Below, one piece after another: positions 44,025-53,344 of a stretch of DNA of 64,000 nucleotides. Position numbers and translations under genes: made by a program. The notes beneath the pieces are model-generated. The model searched no databases. It saw nothing but the letters and a program-made list of their open reading frames with translations, and was not told the DNA's origin. The stretch is from the NCBI GenBank assembly GCA_017631085.1, contig JAGBTY010000023.1:49142-113141 (forward strand), read 5' to 3'. This DNA is from Clostridia bacterium (lineage in GTDB: Bacteria > Bacillota > Clostridia > Oscillospirales > CAG-272). Position 1 is the first letter of the stretch. Each line of letters begins with the position of its first letter.

Positions 44025-46670
44025 ATGAATTCTTACAACGAATTGCCAAAGGTATATTCTCCCTCTGAATTTGAGGACAGAATATATGAAACATGGTGCG
44101 AAAAGGGTTATTTCACGCCTGACGTAAAAAACCCCGCGCCTGCTTTCTCAATAGTAATCCCCCCGCCAAACGTAACGGGACAACTTCACATGGGACATGC
44201 TCTCGACGAGACACTTCAGGATATTCTTGTCCGTTATAAGAGAATGCAGGGCTTCAATACCCTTTGGGTTCCCGGTACAGACCACGCAGGAATCGCAACT
44301 CAGATAAAGGTCGAGGAACAGCTTCGTGTCAACGAAGGTCTTACAAGATACGACCTCGGTCGTGAAAAATTCCTTGAAAGAGTCTGGGATTGGAAAAATC
44401 AGTACGGTGACAGAATAATCAGTCAGCTCAAAAAGCTTGGTGCTTCTTGTGACTGGACAAGAGAACGCTTCACAATGGACGAAGGATGCTCAAGAGCTGT
44501 AAGAGAGGTATTTGTAAATCTCTATGACAAAGGACTTATTTACCGTGGAAACAGAATAATCAACTGGTGTCCTCACTGTATCACAGCCCTTTCCGATGCA
44601 GAGGTAGAATATTCCGAGCAAGACGGATCCTTCTGGCATATCCGCTATCCCGTAAAGGACAGCGACGAATACGTTGAAGTCGCAACCACTCGTCCCGAGA
44701 CAATGTTCGGTGATACCGCTGTAGCAGTCAACCCCGCTGACGAAAAGATGGCTCACCTTATCGGAAAGACTCTCATTCTCCCCATGGTAGGTAGAGAGAT
44801 CCCCGTAATTGCAGACGAATACGTTGAAATTGGTTTTGGAACGGGTTGCGTTAAGATAACCCCCGCTCACGACCCCAACGACTTCCTTGTTGGTCAGCGC
44901 CACGGACTCGAGCAAATAAAGGTCATGAACGACGATGCGACGATCAATGCTTACGGTGGAAAATATGAGGGTATGGACCGCTTTGAAGCAAGACGCGCAC
45001 TCGTTGCCGACCTTGAAGCAGAAGGATATTTGGTAAAGGTCGTTCCTCATAAGCACAACGTTGGTTCTTGCTACCGTTGCGGAACGACAGTTGAGCCTAT
45101 GACATCAAACCAGTGGTTTGTAAAAATGGAGCCTCTTGCAAAGCCGGCTCTTGAAGTTGTTCGTGACGGCCGCGTTAAATTCGTTCCCGAACGTTTCAGC
45201 AAAACATACGTAAACTGGATGGAAAATGTTCACGACTGGTGTATCTCCCGTCAGCTCTGGTGGGGACACAGAATTCCCGCCTTCTATTGCGATAGCTGCG
45301 GAGAAATGACAGTTTCCAAGACCGATATTGACGTCTGCCCCAAGTGTGGCGGAAAGGTACGTCAGGAAAATGACGTTCTCGACACATGGTTCTCCTCTGC
45401 TCTCTGGCCCTTCTCCACTATGGGTTGGCCCGAAAACACAGAAGAACTTAAGAAATATTACCCCACAAGCGCTCTCGTTACGGGTTATGATATAATCTTC
45501 TTCTGGGTAGCAAGAATGATATTCTCTGGACTTGAGCATATGGACAAAGAACCCTTCAGCACCGTATTCATTCACGGACTTGTTAGAGACGCTCAGGGCA
45601 GAAAGATGTCCAAGTCTCTCGGAAACGGCATAGATCCTCTTGAAATAATCAAGAAATACGGAGCAGATGCTCTTCGTTACGCCCTTGCAACAGGAAACTC
45701 TCCCGGAAACGACATGAGATTCTCCGATGAAAAGATTGAGGCCGCAAGAAACTTTGCAAACAAGCTCTGGAATGCTTCACGTTTTGTAAGAATGAACCTT
45801 ACCATCGACGAGATAAAGCTTCCCGAGGCAGATAAGCTTGCCGCAGAGGATAAGTGGATACTCCACCGCTTCAATGCCCTTGCTGATGCCGTTACCTCTG
45901 CTATCGACAAATATGAGGTCGGTGTTGCTCTCGCTTCCATCTATGATTTCACTTGGGACGTATTCTGCGACTGGTACATTGAGCTCACCAAGGCAAGACT
46001 TAACGACAAGGAGTCCGAGGGTAACAATATCGCACAGAACGTGCTTGGCTACGTTCTTACGGGAACTCTCAAGCTTCTTCACCCCTTTATGCCCTTTATT
46101 ACAGAGGAAATATATCAGTCTCTTCCACACAGCGACGAAAGCATCATGATATCCAAGTATCCCGCATTTGACAGTTCTCTCGTATTTGAAGAGGATGCGG
46201 AAAAGATGACTAAAGTTATCACCGCTATCAAAGCTATCCGCGCTCGCAGAAACGAGATGAACGTTCCTCCGTCAAGAAAGGCAAAGGTCTATATCGCAAC
46301 AAAGTACACCGATTCCTTTAACGCTGATACCGCAGTATTCTTCCAGAGACTTGCGTCCGCTTCAGAGGTAGAGATCAGCGACAGCTTCGAGGGTGTTCTT
46401 TCGGCAGACGATGCCGTTCAGATAATAACCGACTCGGCAACCATATTCCTCCCCCTATCGGATATCGTTGATACCGAAAAGGAGATCGCAAGACTTGAGA
46501 CCGAGAAAAAGAAGCTTATCGGTGAGATCGAAAGACTCGACAAGAAGCTTTCAAACGAAGGCTTCGTTGCAAAAGCTCCCGCACAGGTAGTTGAAGGTGA
46601 AAAGCAAAAGCTTTCAAAATATCGCGAAAACCTTGCAGGTGTTGAAGAAGCTCTCGCAAAACTCAAATAA
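44025..46670 (+). CDS. valS: Valyl-tRNA synthetase
   Basis: This 881-residue class I synthetase charges tRNA-Val. It has the HIGH-type motif [14 protein letters not shown] near residue 43-56, the editing domain ([18 protein letters not shown]), the KMSKS motif in [14 protein letters not shown], two zinc-type Cys clusters (CDSCGEM and CPKCGG), the anticodon-binding domain and a C-terminal coiled coil ([25 protein letters not shown]). ATG at 44025 has AAGGAGG upstream; an in-frame extension upstream overlaps the T-box terminator and is not coding. Confidence 0.98.
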   Translation: MNSYNELPKVYSPSEFEDRIYETWCEKGYFTPDVKNPAPAFSIVIPPPNVTGQLHMGHALDETLQDILVRYKRMQGFNTLWVPGTDHAGIATQIKVEEQLRVNEGLTRYDLGREKFLERVWDWKNQYGDRIISQLKKLGASCDWTRERFTMDEGCSRAVREVFVNLYDKGLIYRGNRIINWCPHCITALSDAEVEYSEQDGSFWHIRYPVKDSDEYVEVATTRPETMFGDTAVAVNPADEKMAHLIGKTLILPMVGREIPVIADEYVEIGFGTGCVKITPAHDPNDFLVGQRHGLEQIKVMNDDATINAYGGKYEGMDRFEARRALVADLEAEGYLVKVVPHKHNVGSCYRCGTTVEPMTSNQWFVKMEPLAKPALEVVRDGRVKFVPERFSKTYVNWMENVHDWCISRQLWWGHRIPAFYCDSCGEMTVSKTDIDVCPKCGGKVRQENDVLDTWFSSALWPFSTMGWPENTEELKKYYPTSALVTGYDIIFFWVARMIFSGLEHMDKEPFSTVFIHGLVRDAQGRKMSKSLGNGIDPLEIIKKYGADALRYALATGNSPGNDMRFSDEKIEAARNFANKLWNASRFVRMNLTIDEIKLPEADKLAAEDKWILHRFNALADAVTSAIDKYEVGVALASIYDFTWDVFCDWYIELTKARLNDKESEGNNIAQNVLGYVLTGTLKLLHPFMPFITEEIYQSLPHSDESIMISKYPAFDSSLVFEEDAEKMTKVITAIKAIRARRNEMNVPPSRKAKVYIATKYTDSFNADTAVFFQRLASASEVEISDSFEGVLSADDAVQIITDSATIFLPLSDIVDTEKEIARLETEKKKLIGEIERLDKKLSNEGFVAKAPAQVVEGEKQKLSKYRENLAGVEEALAKLK

Positions 46671-46677
46671 TAAAAAT

Positions 46678-46710
46678 GTTACAGAAGTCTCATAACGGGA
46701 CTTCTGTAAC
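46678..46710 (+). terminator. Hairpin after valS
   Basis: A 12-bp stem (46678-46689 with 46699-46710). No T tract follows, so termination strength is uncertain. Confidence 0.55.
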
Positions 46711-46772
46711 ACTATAAATGAATTTTACATCCTACAAATTAATAATATTCTCTTCCGAAAAGGAGTAATGCC

Positions 46773-48545
46773 ATGGAAAGAAAAGAGCATATTTTTACAG
46801 ACATTGCAGGTATGGTACTTGAAAAAGAGCTTATCAGCCGTAATATCAGTGACGATACGTGGTTGGCTGCAGATTATGAAAGTGAAAAATACAGCGGCAC
46901 TATGATCCTTACCACTGCAAAATCAAAAGCCCCCTCTGTAACCATTCCCCTTGGGCTTCATGGATGGCACAGAATCTACGTCGGTTTCATAAGCATTGGA
47001 TCTATGTATACCTATCTCCAGCTTGACAGCGATATAAGCTATTCAGGATTGTCACCATCAACAGAGGGTAACGTGTGGGCTCACTATGAAACCATTCACG
47101 AGGTCATGTGGAAATGCGCCGAGCTTAACGGGGACAAGCTCACTATATCCCACCCCGATTGCTATGCAACACACAATTCAGGACTCGTTTGGGTAAGATG
47201 TGTCGAAATGAACGACGAAGACATAGCCGAATACGAAAAAGAGAAAAATACACCTGCAAAATATAAGGTACACGCCCATATTGACACCGACTTTACCGGT
47301 CATGACCGCTCAAACACCGTGAATGACACACTTTGTAAGATACAGGCACTTAAAGGAACAGACGTTACAATGCTCTCGCAGGAAATAAGCTTTGATGCTT
47401 GCGAATATCCTGACGAGGAAACAGGACCGAATTACGTGGGAATATTTGGCCATGACCGCAAGAGAAATGATGTATTCTGCGAATTTAACAAGATAAAAGA
47501 CAAGTCTTATGCTAAAATGGTAGAATACTGCGAGTCCATCGGTATCCGTATACACGCCACATTCAGAATGCAAATGTCAAGCTTCAAGTTCCCCGTAACC
47601 TATCCAAACTTCCAAATGAAATTTGCCGACGAGCATCCCGAATATTATATCAAGACTCGCGACGGAAGAGACGTAAGTATTCTTTCATATGCGTATCCGG
47701 AGGTTCGTGACAAGGTCATTGAGATATTTGTTGACGCATATAGGAAGGGATTCCCTGCAATTACTCTGCTTTGGATAAGAGGAATATGTATCGGCTTTGA
47801 AGAACCCGTACTCCAGAGAGTTGCCGAAAAATACGACGGTCTTGATGCAAGAACTTTGCCTATGACCGACGAAAGACTGAATTCGGTTTGGTGTGAGTTT
47901 ATTACTGAATTTGCAAGAAAGCTTCGTAAGACACTTGACAATGAAGCAGTAAAGCTTAACCGTCCTCGCTGTAACATTCACTCATTTGGGTTCTATTCCA
48001 CAGAGCTTAGCAAGCAAATGGGAGTTGACATTGAGGCTTGGGCAAAGGAAGGACTTATCGACGGTCTGACGGTAGGTATGTATTCTCACTATGAGGTCCT
48101 CGACGAAATTCTTGCAGATGACGGCTCGGGGCTTATCGACCTTGAAAAATACAAGGTTGTTTCAAGAAGCAAATATATGGTAAGACGTATTCATTGGATG
48201 AAGATGGATATGATGCTGAACGCCATTGAGGAACATGAAAAGCTGGCTGAAAAATATGGAATAGAAACCTATTACAGCGTTGACTGGGAAGGCAGACAAC
48301 CCTCACTCTATGCCGATCAGGCAAAGGAATTTTACGCAAAAGGAGCAAAGGGCATATGTCTTTGGGATACCAATAACCGTGTGTCCTACACCCCCGGATG
48401 GCACGTTACATCGAAGCTCGGACACGAGGAATATTGCAATAGCGAATTTGTAAATCAAAAATACGCGTCGTACAGAAATATTTATAAAGTACTCCGTCTT
48501 AACGACCACGACTTGAGTTATGTAAACGTAAACTGGAGAGGATAA
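46773..48545 (+). CDS. Uncharacterised glycoside hydrolase-like TIM-barrel protein
   Basis: I do not recognise a named family for this 590-residue cytoplasmic protein. The first 160 residues look beta-rich (jelly-roll-like: VTIPLGLHGWHRIYVGF...LQLDSDI). From about residue 170 it looks like a (beta/alpha)8 barrel: VHAHIDTDFTGHDR, CESIGIRIHATFRM, HPEYYIKTRDGRDVSILSYAYPEVRD, TLLWIRGICIGFEEP and a late KGICLWDTNNRV. Phrases such as EHPEYYIKTRDG and SYAYPEVRD are reminiscent of family-10-like (GHL10-type) putative glycosidases. AAAGGAG precedes the ATG. It is a single gene between valS and the tRNAs, with a hairpin at 48552-48581 after it. Confidence 0.7.
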   Translation: MERKEHIFTDIAGMVLEKELISRNISDDTWLAADYESEKYSGTMILTTAKSKAPSVTIPLGLHGWHRIYVGFISIGSMYTYLQLDSDISYSGLSPSTEGNVWAHYETIHEVMWKCAELNGDKLTISHPDCYATHNSGLVWVRCVEMNDEDIAEYEKEKNTPAKYKVHAHIDTDFTGHDRSNTVNDTLCKIQALKGTDVTMLSQEISFDACEYPDEETGPNYVGIFGHDRKRNDVFCEFNKIKDKSYAKMVEYCESIGIRIHATFRMQMSSFKFPVTYPNFQMKFADEHPEYYIKTRDGRDVSILSYAYPEVRDKVIEIFVDAYRKGFPAITLLWIRGICIGFEEPVLQRVAEKYDGLDARTLPMTDERLNSVWCEFITEFARKLRKTLDNEAVKLNRPRCNIHSFGFYSTELSKQMGVDIEAWAKEGLIDGLTVGMYSHYEVLDEILADDGSGLIDLEKYKVVSRSKYMVRRIHWMKMDMMLNAIEEHEKLAEKYGIETYYSVDWEGRQPSLYADQAKEFYAKGAKGICLWDTNNRVSYTPGWHVTSKLGHEEYCNSEFVNQKYASYRNIYKVLRLNDHDLSYVNVNWRG

Positions 48546-48551
48546 AGTCTT

Positions 48552-48581
48552 TTTTCGAGGGGCGGTAACGCCCCTCGAAAA
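48552..48581 (+). terminator. Hairpin after the glycosidase-like gene
   Basis: A 13-bp stem (48552-48564 with 48569-48581) with GTAA loop. T residues sit within the stem base rather than after it. Confidence 0.6.
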
Positions 48582-48616
48582 GTCAAAAAATATTTTATAT
48601 TTTTTTCAAAAAGGTG

Positions 48617-48645
48617 TTGACAAAGGCACTATTTTGTGATATAAT
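48617..48645 (+). promoter_or_regulatory. Sigma-A promoter of the tRNA-Met/tRNA-Glu operon
   Basis: TTGACA (48617-48622), a 17-base spacer and TATAAT (48640-48645), a perfect match. Confidence 0.9.
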
Positions 48646-48675
48646 AGTCGAGCGTTCAGTAATGGACACGCAAAT

Positions 48676-48752
48676 GGCGGGATAGCTCAGCTGGCTAGAG
48701 CAACCGGTTCATACCCGGTAGGTCATGGGTTCAAATCCAATTCCCGCTACCA
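48676..48752 (+). tRNA. tRNA-Met (CAT), elongator type
   Basis: Full cloverleaf with encoded CCA. The anticodon CAT is at 48710-48712 in the loop TTCATAC. The anticodon stem lacks the three G-C pairs of an initiator tRNA, so this is elongator Met; a lysidine-modified tRNA-Ile2 is the alternative. Confidence 0.9.
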
Positions 48753-48754
48753 AC

Positions 48755-48829
48755 GGCCCGTTGGTCAAGCGGCTAAGACACCGCCCTTTCACGGCGGTAA
48801 CGGGAGTTCGATTCTCCCACGGGTCACCA
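48755..48829 (+). tRNA. tRNA-Glu (TTC)
   Basis: Full cloverleaf with encoded CCA. The anticodon TTC is at 48788-48790 in loop CTTTCAC, with a 7-bp acceptor stem. It lies 2 bases after tRNA-Met in the same transcript. Its last 19 bases (48811-48829) recur twice downstream. Confidence 0.95.
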
Positions 48830-49124
48830 AAAAATAACACCCTTGCAATAGCGAGAGTGTTATTTTTTATGATGCTAAAGAAATTGATCCTCTGCCGCAA
48901 GGCAGATAGTTCGCGGATGTTTGCTCAGCAAACTCCGATTCGAGCATAGCGAGATATATTCTCCCACGGGTCACCAGAAAATAATACCCTTGCAATAGTG
49001 GGGGTGTTATTTTTTTATGATGCTAAAGAAATTGATCCTCTGCCGCAAGGCAGATAGTTCGCGGATGTTTGCGCAGCAAACTCCGATTCGAGCATAGCGA
49101 GATATATTCTCCCACGGGTCACCA
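48811..49124 (+). repeat. Tandem 147/148-bp repeat carrying the 3' end of tRNA-Glu
   Basis: Two units (48811-48957 and 48958-49105) plus a final 19-base copy (49106-49124) all begin with the tRNA-Glu 3' end including CCA. Each unit then holds a terminator hairpin (for example AATAACAC pairing with GTGTTATT plus T tract at about 48832-48868) and a conserved 90-base segment with small inverted repeats (TGCCGCAAGGCA). The units differ at only a few positions. No gene is seen. It looks like slippage or recombination-driven duplication at a tRNA 3' end. Confidence 0.88.
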
Positions 49125-49130
49125 GAGCAA

Positions 49131-49171
49131 ACCGCCGAGAGTGGCCAAATGACTACTCTCGGCGGTGATTT
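49131..49171. terminator. Bidirectional terminator
   Basis: A 12-bp stem (49131-49142 with 49155-49166) followed by ATTTTTAT, between the tRNA repeat region and a minus-strand gene. Confidence 0.8.
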
Positions 49172-49744
49172 TTATATATGTTTTATCAGTGAATGTCCGC
49201 AAGTGCGGCATTTATCATTTTCAATATTGTTGGATGAACCACAAACTGAACAATGAACGGAGTTGTCATTGGCATCGGGTAAAACCACAACATTATTCGT
49301 TCCATAAAGATGAAATACCAAATCCCCCTCGTTATAAGCGTTAATATTCTGCTGCAGTCTTGCTTTCCCGCTATATGCCTTTTTATATATAAGCTTACCG
49401 TCCGATTGTTCGATGCTCAAATAAATGGTGTTTTTTAAATACAAATGCTCGCGAGTAGGTTTAACAGCAGAATCATTATCCGTTGTCGTAATAATATCGA
49501 CTTTCTTAACTGTACCGTAATATGTTGAATCAATCAATTTATGAGGAACTCCAGTGATAACAAACGGAACAAGCATAACAACAATGTAACACAATATTTG
49601 AAATGCCGTATTATCCGTATTGAATATTACGGTTCCCCATAAAGTTAATACTGTTGCGAACACGGAAATAAAAATCATGCAAGGAATGACTCGTCTCAAA
49701 ATTCTTTTTCTGCAATATATTTGCAAATCCTTTGGTATGATCAA
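49172..49744 (-). CDS. Membrane protein with C-terminal zinc ribbon, unknown function
   Basis: This protein of about 190 residues has two N-terminal membrane spans, a soluble middle, and a C-terminal zinc-ribbon CSVCGSSNNIENDKCRTCG. No family is recognised. I favour the TTG start at 49744 because AGAGGGGG lies 7 bases upstream; ATGs at 49768 and 49801 lack good ribosome binding sites. It is 9 bases or more downstream of another membrane-anchored unknown gene on the same strand. The A+T-rich sequence and odd start could suggest an accessory gene. Confidence 0.65.
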   Translation of the reverse strand: MIIPKDLQIYCRKRILRRVIPCMIFISVFATVLTLWGTVIFNTDNTAFQILCYIVVMLVPFVITGVPHKLIDSTYYGTVKKVDIITTTDNDSAVKPTREHLYLKNTIYLSIEQSDGKLIYKKAYSGKARLQQNINAYNEGDLVFHLYGTNNVVVLPDANDNSVHCSVCGSSNNIENDKCRTCGHSLIKHI

Positions 49745-49810
49745 AATTATTCCCCCTCTTTTTTTCATGCTTTTCTCATATATATTGTTGTAATTGCACA
49801 TTCAAAAAAT

Positions 49811-50401
49811 CTATTTATCTTTGTTTTTCGTCATACACAAAAGTTCCAAAAAAACGTCAATATTCATGATCTCGTGCCCATCTATCTTATCGCCGATATA
49901 TAGCTCTCGATAGCTTGAATCGGTAAGGGTTAGTTTTTTAGGAAATGGGTAAAGAAGAAATATCTGCTTCTCGTATTCTTCACTTTGCGGAGTTATATCA
50001 AGCATTTTTCTACTGACACTTGACTCACGTTTGTATTCACCCGCCAAAGCTCCCTGCTCACTGTGGTTATATACTTTATAAAAAACAGTACTCGCTCGTC
50101 GACTTTCTATAAAATATCCGTCATATCCTTTTTCTATATTCCATCGCCCATGCGTTGAAATAAAGGAAAGAACACACACCTCATATTTTTTATCTCCAAG
50201 TGTAACAATTAAATCCACAAGTCCTTTTTCTCCGAAAAAGGTATCCCATGTTCCTCTTTTGCGTTCCACACTTGCGGATATTTTCTTCATTATTACTTTA
50301 AATCGAAAGATCTTCCACAAATACCATATTACCTTGTATATTCCATACAATATGGCAGCAATAACAAGAATGGCTACTGCGTATATGATCGGTGTAAACA
50401 T
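49811..50401 (-). CDS. Membrane-anchored protein of unknown function
   Basis: This 196-residue protein has one N-terminal membrane span (about residues 4-30) and a soluble domain with no motif I recognise (GTWDTFFGEKGLVDLIVTLGDKKYEV is its clearest segment). GGAGGG precedes the ATG. It forms a pair with the zinc-ribbon membrane protein gene just downstream. Function unknown. Confidence 0.7.
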   Translation of the reverse strand: MFTPIIYAVAILVIAAILYGIYKVIWYLWKIFRFKVIMKKISASVERKRGTWDTFFGEKGLVDLIVTLGDKKYEVCVLSFISTHGRWNIEKGYDGYFIESRRASTVFYKVYNHSEQGALAGEYKRESSVSRKMLDITPQSEEYEKQIFLLYPFPKKLTLTDSSYRELYIGDKIDGHEIMNIDVFLELLCMTKNKDK

Positions 50402-50423
50402 CTGAGCCCTCCAAAAATGATAT

Positions 50424-51236
50424 TTACCTTGTCATCATGTAATTTTTAAGCGCTCCTACCCAGTCGGTCTGAATAAAGTCGGGATTCTTTTTCATAAGCC
50501 AGCCCCAACCAAGCTCGGGATCGCGGCTGACCGAAATATCGTCGTTATGCCCCGCAGATATAACATCTCTTTCGTCGTAAACGATACCGTTTACCCAAAT
50601 GAGATAACCCTGCTCATGCATGGAGCGGATATACCCGTCACTGATTATGGAATCGTTGTCGTCATCAAAAAGCGACTCAACGCCTATGTAGTTTATCTTT
50701 CTGTCCTTCATGGTAGCCGTGAGCTTATCCTCCTTGCGAAGCATTGCCATGAACATATATTCGGGAGCGTATTTCTCGACGGCATCGATAGACTTTTCGT
50801 CTCCGTACGCCTTAACTATGACCTGATCTTTCATTCCGAGGGAGCTTATTACCTCACCGATAGCACCCGGATCGGTCCAGAATTTATCAACGTTTACGTA
50901 TGCTCTGTCCTTAACGAGAGACAGTGCCTCATAAAGAGTAGGTATTCTGTAGCTCGTATATACTCCGTCCTGATTCAAGAGACGAAGTTCCTTTATCTCC
51001 TTGGCCGTAAGCTCCTTAAGTGTTTTCACATCTTTGAGAAAACGAAATTCCATACCTGGATGGAATATAAACAGCTCTCCGTCCTTTGATTTTGTTACGT
51101 CAAGCTCGATAGCATCAGCTCCCTGTCTGATAGCCGCTTCAAACGACGCAAGTGAATTACAAGGTATGTTTGCTCCGCACGTTCCTCTGTGAGCGACTAT
51201 ATAAGGTGTATCCTTTCTTTTTATAGAACAATTCAT
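50424..51236 (-). CDS. Glycerophosphodiester phosphodiesterase family protein
   Basis: This 270-residue cytoplasmic GDPD-fold TIM barrel has VAHRGTCGANIPCNSLASFEAAIRQGADAIELDV at the N-terminus (catalytic His and metal-binding Glu/Asp) and HPGMEFRFLKD where the family has HD. The usual catalytic HD is HP here, and the second half ends in QTDWVGAL as in GDPDs. The substrate is probably a glycerophosphodiester. ATG at 51236 has AAGGGG upstream; the in-frame extension upstream has no ribosome site. Confidence 0.85.
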   Translation of the reverse strand: MNCSIKRKDTPYIVAHRGTCGANIPCNSLASFEAAIRQGADAIELDVTKSKDGELFIFHPGMEFRFLKDVKTLKELTAKEIKELRLLNQDGVYTSYRIPTLYEALSLVKDRAYVNVDKFWTDPGAIGEVISSLGMKDQVIVKAYGDEKSIDAVEKYAPEYMFMAMLRKEDKLTATMKDRKINYIGVESLFDDDNDSIISDGYIRSMHEQGYLIWVNGIVYDERDVISAGHNDDISVSRDPELGWGWLMKKNPDFIQTDWVGALKNYMMTR

Positions 51237-51318
51237 GTTTTTCCCCTTTTTAATGACCTTATTTTGTCTATATTTTATCATACAATCAAATGAAAGTCAA
51301 TAATAGGAAATAAAAAAA

Positions 51319-51340
51319 GCGACCCGATCGGGTCGCTTTT
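51319..51340 (-). terminator. Terminator of tRNA-Thr
   Basis: Perfect 18-base palindromic hairpin GCGACCCGA/TCGGGTCGC (51319-51336) followed on the minus strand by a T tract. Confidence 0.92.
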
Positions 51341-51416
51341 TGGAGCTGGTAATCAGAATCGAACTGATGACCTCGTCATTACCAATGACGTGCTCTACCG
51401 ACTGAGCCATACCAGC
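51341..51416 (-). tRNA. tRNA-Thr (GGT)
   Basis: Cloverleaf on the minus strand with encoded CCA, anticodon loop TTGGTAA, anticodon GGT. It has its own promoter and terminator. Confidence 0.95.
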
Positions 51417-51439
51417 ATTTGATTATTGACAGCTTTAAT

Positions 51440-51468
51440 ATTATATCAAACGTGGGGGCTTTTGTCAA
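51440..51468 (-). promoter_or_regulatory. Sigma-A promoter of tRNA-Thr
   Basis: TTGACA (51468-51463), a 17-base spacer and TATAAT (51445-51440) on the minus strand, perfect consensus. Confidence 0.9.
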
Positions 51469-51503
51469 GTGTTTTTTAAAATTTTTATTATTTTATTCTA
51501 TAT

Positions 51504-52403
51504 TTATTTATCATTCTCCCCTGCCGCCTCAAGTATAAGCCTCAAACGCTTATTAAGTCCCGATTTAGACAAAGGTGTTTCGTGCATAAGCGCAAGCTCA
51601 CTAAGCGTCGCATCCGGATTTTCAAGTCTCAAAGTAGCAGTATACCTAAGGTCCTCTGAAAGATTTTCAAAGCAGTGATCGTACTGAAGCTTCTTTATAG
51701 CCTCTATGTGCTTCATTGCGGCATCAACCGATCTTGAAATATTTCTTGCTACACAATTGGTGGCTCTGTTCTCATTATTTCTTATATCGTTCTCAATAGA
51801 TATATTGGCATAATAAAAGCCTGACTTTGCACCACCCACAAAACAAAGTGCGTCGGATATTTTTGAGTTACCTTTATAATAAAGACCTATATTTTTTCCT
51901 CTCGTAACCCTTCCTATTTCTGCAATGTGCTCGGCAAACATTGCAGAAAGCTTTTCGGCTCTCACCTCGGCACTTCTGGGTATAGATATCTCCATATGAT
52001 ACGAGTTTGACGGCTCTGTGACCGACATAGACGACAGAAATACGCCTCGCAAAAAGAGCTGTATACAACTGACGCATCGTATTCCTATTATCTTTTCTAT
52101 ACCTTCACCATTATCACTGTCAAGATCGAAAAGAATATTTCCCATTGCCTTTGAAGTGTAGTCCAGGCGGTACTTTCTATGGCTTCCTGCCATGTATTCG
52201 GAAACTGTTCCCGAAGCGGAAAATACGCTCTTTAGTAATCTCTCTGCTTCCTCAGCCACAGCGCGTGAGCGAAATACCGCCCTATATCCAGCTTCACTTT
52301 CTACCGAACAGTAAAGCATCCCGCAAATCAGAGCCTTGCGGCAACAGGTCTTTCCTATTGGAAGAGCAAGAAGCTCATCTGTTACAACCGACGTAAATGA
52401 CAT
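51504..52403 (-). CDS. whiA: DNA-binding protein WhiA
   Basis: This 299-residue protein has the N-terminal WhiA LAGLIDADG-like domain (KTCCRKALICGMLYCSV; then RCVSCIQLFLRGVFLSSMSVTEP) and the C-terminal helix-turn-helix (SELALMHETPLSKSGLNKRLRLIL). WhiA is a conserved Firmicute/Actinobacterial regulator tied to cell division and sporulation. It follows murB on the same strand. The common companions rapZ and yvcK are not present between them. Confidence 0.95.
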   Translation of the reverse strand: MSFTSVVTDELLALPIGKTCCRKALICGMLYCSVESEAGYRAVFRSRAVAEEAERLLKSVFSASGTVSEYMAGSHRKYRLDYTSKAMGNILFDLDSDNGEGIEKIIGIRCVSCIQLFLRGVFLSSMSVTEPSNSYHMEISIPRSAEVRAEKLSAMFAEHIAEIGRVTRGKNIGLYYKGNSKISDALCFVGGAKSGFYYANISIENDIRNNENRATNCVARNISRSVDAAMKHIEAIKKLQYDHCFENLSEDLRYTATLRLENPDATLSELALMHETPLSKSGLNKRLRLILEAAGENDK

Positions 52404-52422
52404 TTTTCCCTCTTATCTCTTT

Positions 52423-53328
52423 TCAGTCAACGTATTCTACTTCTCTCTCAAGAAGCACGTGGAAGCGTTCATAGACTGCTTTTCGTATTTTTTCTTCAAG
52501 CTTGAGCACGTCGCATGACGTAGCTCCGCCCTTGTTTATAATAAATCCCGCGTGTTTTTCGGAAACCTCCGCGCCCCCTACCGAAAGACCCTTAAGTCCG
52601 CAATCCTCAATAAGCTTTCCTGCAAAGTAACCCTCGGGACGCTTAAAGTAACTGCCTCCGCTTGGGTATTCAATAGGCTGTTTTGAGCGTCGTTCGGCGG
52701 CAAGGGCGCGTATCTTTTCTTTTATTTCCTCACAGTTTCCCTCATGGAGCTTTATCCTTACCGACAAACATATAAGCCTTCTATCCCTCGAATAAATGCT
52801 TTTTCGATAGCCAAACTCATGCTCGCGGATAGTAACGGTCTTTTTCTTTTCAAGGTCATATGCGAGGCTATCAATAACAAAGTCGCTCATGGCGCTTCCG
52901 TAAGCACCTGCGTTCATAAACATTGCTCCGCCAATACTCCCAGGTATTCCCGAAGCAAACTCAAATCCCGAAAGACTTCTGTCGGCTGCAAATGCAGAAA
53001 CAGCCCCGAGAGATGCTCCCGCAGAACATTCAAGTATTCCCTCTCCTTTATCGGCAATAGAGCACAGCCCCTTTGTCAAAATGAGAATTCCGTCGTATCC
53101 GTCGTCGCTGAACAGAGTGTTTGATCCTCTGCCAAGCACATGGAGCTTTTTCTTGTATTCGTATCCTTTATCAATTGCAAATACAAGGTCATCACAGTTT
53201 TCGGGAATTACGGCAACAGTGGCTTTCCCGCCTATTTTAAAGGTAGACGCACCGCAAAGCTCGTATTCACGCACATATTTTATACCTCTGTTATCAAGCT
53301 CGCTTAAAAAGGCTTTAAAATCGCTCAT
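52423..53328 (-). CDS. murB: UDP-N-acetylenolpyruvoylglucosamine reductase
   Basis: This 301-residue FAD enzyme reduces UDP-GlcNAc-enolpyruvate to UDP-MurNAc in peptidoglycan synthesis. Features are STFKIGGKATVAVIP, VLGRGSNTLFSDDGYDG, GFEFASGIPGSIGGAMFMNAGAYG, FGYRKSIYSR, YPSGGSYFKRPEGYFAGKLIEDCGLKG and HAGFIINKGGATSCDVL. ATG at 53328 has GGAG upstream. It lies between the HAD phosphatase gene, 16 bases upstream, and whiA, 19 bases downstream. Confidence 0.97.
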   Translation of the reverse strand: MSDFKAFLSELDNRGIKYVREYELCGASTFKIGGKATVAVIPENCDDLVFAIDKGYEYKKKLHVLGRGSNTLFSDDGYDGILILTKGLCSIADKGEGILECSAGASLGAVSAFAADRSLSGFEFASGIPGSIGGAMFMNAGAYGSAMSDFVIDSLAYDLEKKKTVTIREHEFGYRKSIYSRDRRLICLSVRIKLHEGNCEEIKEKIRALAAERRSKQPIEYPSGGSYFKRPEGYFAGKLIEDCGLKGLSVGGAEVSEKHAGFIINKGGATSCDVLKLEEKIRKAVYERFHVLLEREVEYVD

Positions 53329-53344
53329 AACTTCTCCATTATTC

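Noticed and set aside
48811-49124. CRISPR array
   Set aside because: Units are 147-148 bases, almost entirely identical, with no unique spacers and no cas genes; this is a tandem duplication.
49172-51281. Genomic island or prophage after the tRNA genes
   Set aside because: No integrase, transposase or phage gene is present, and the next genes (GDPD, tRNA-Thr, whiA) are ordinary chromosome genes.
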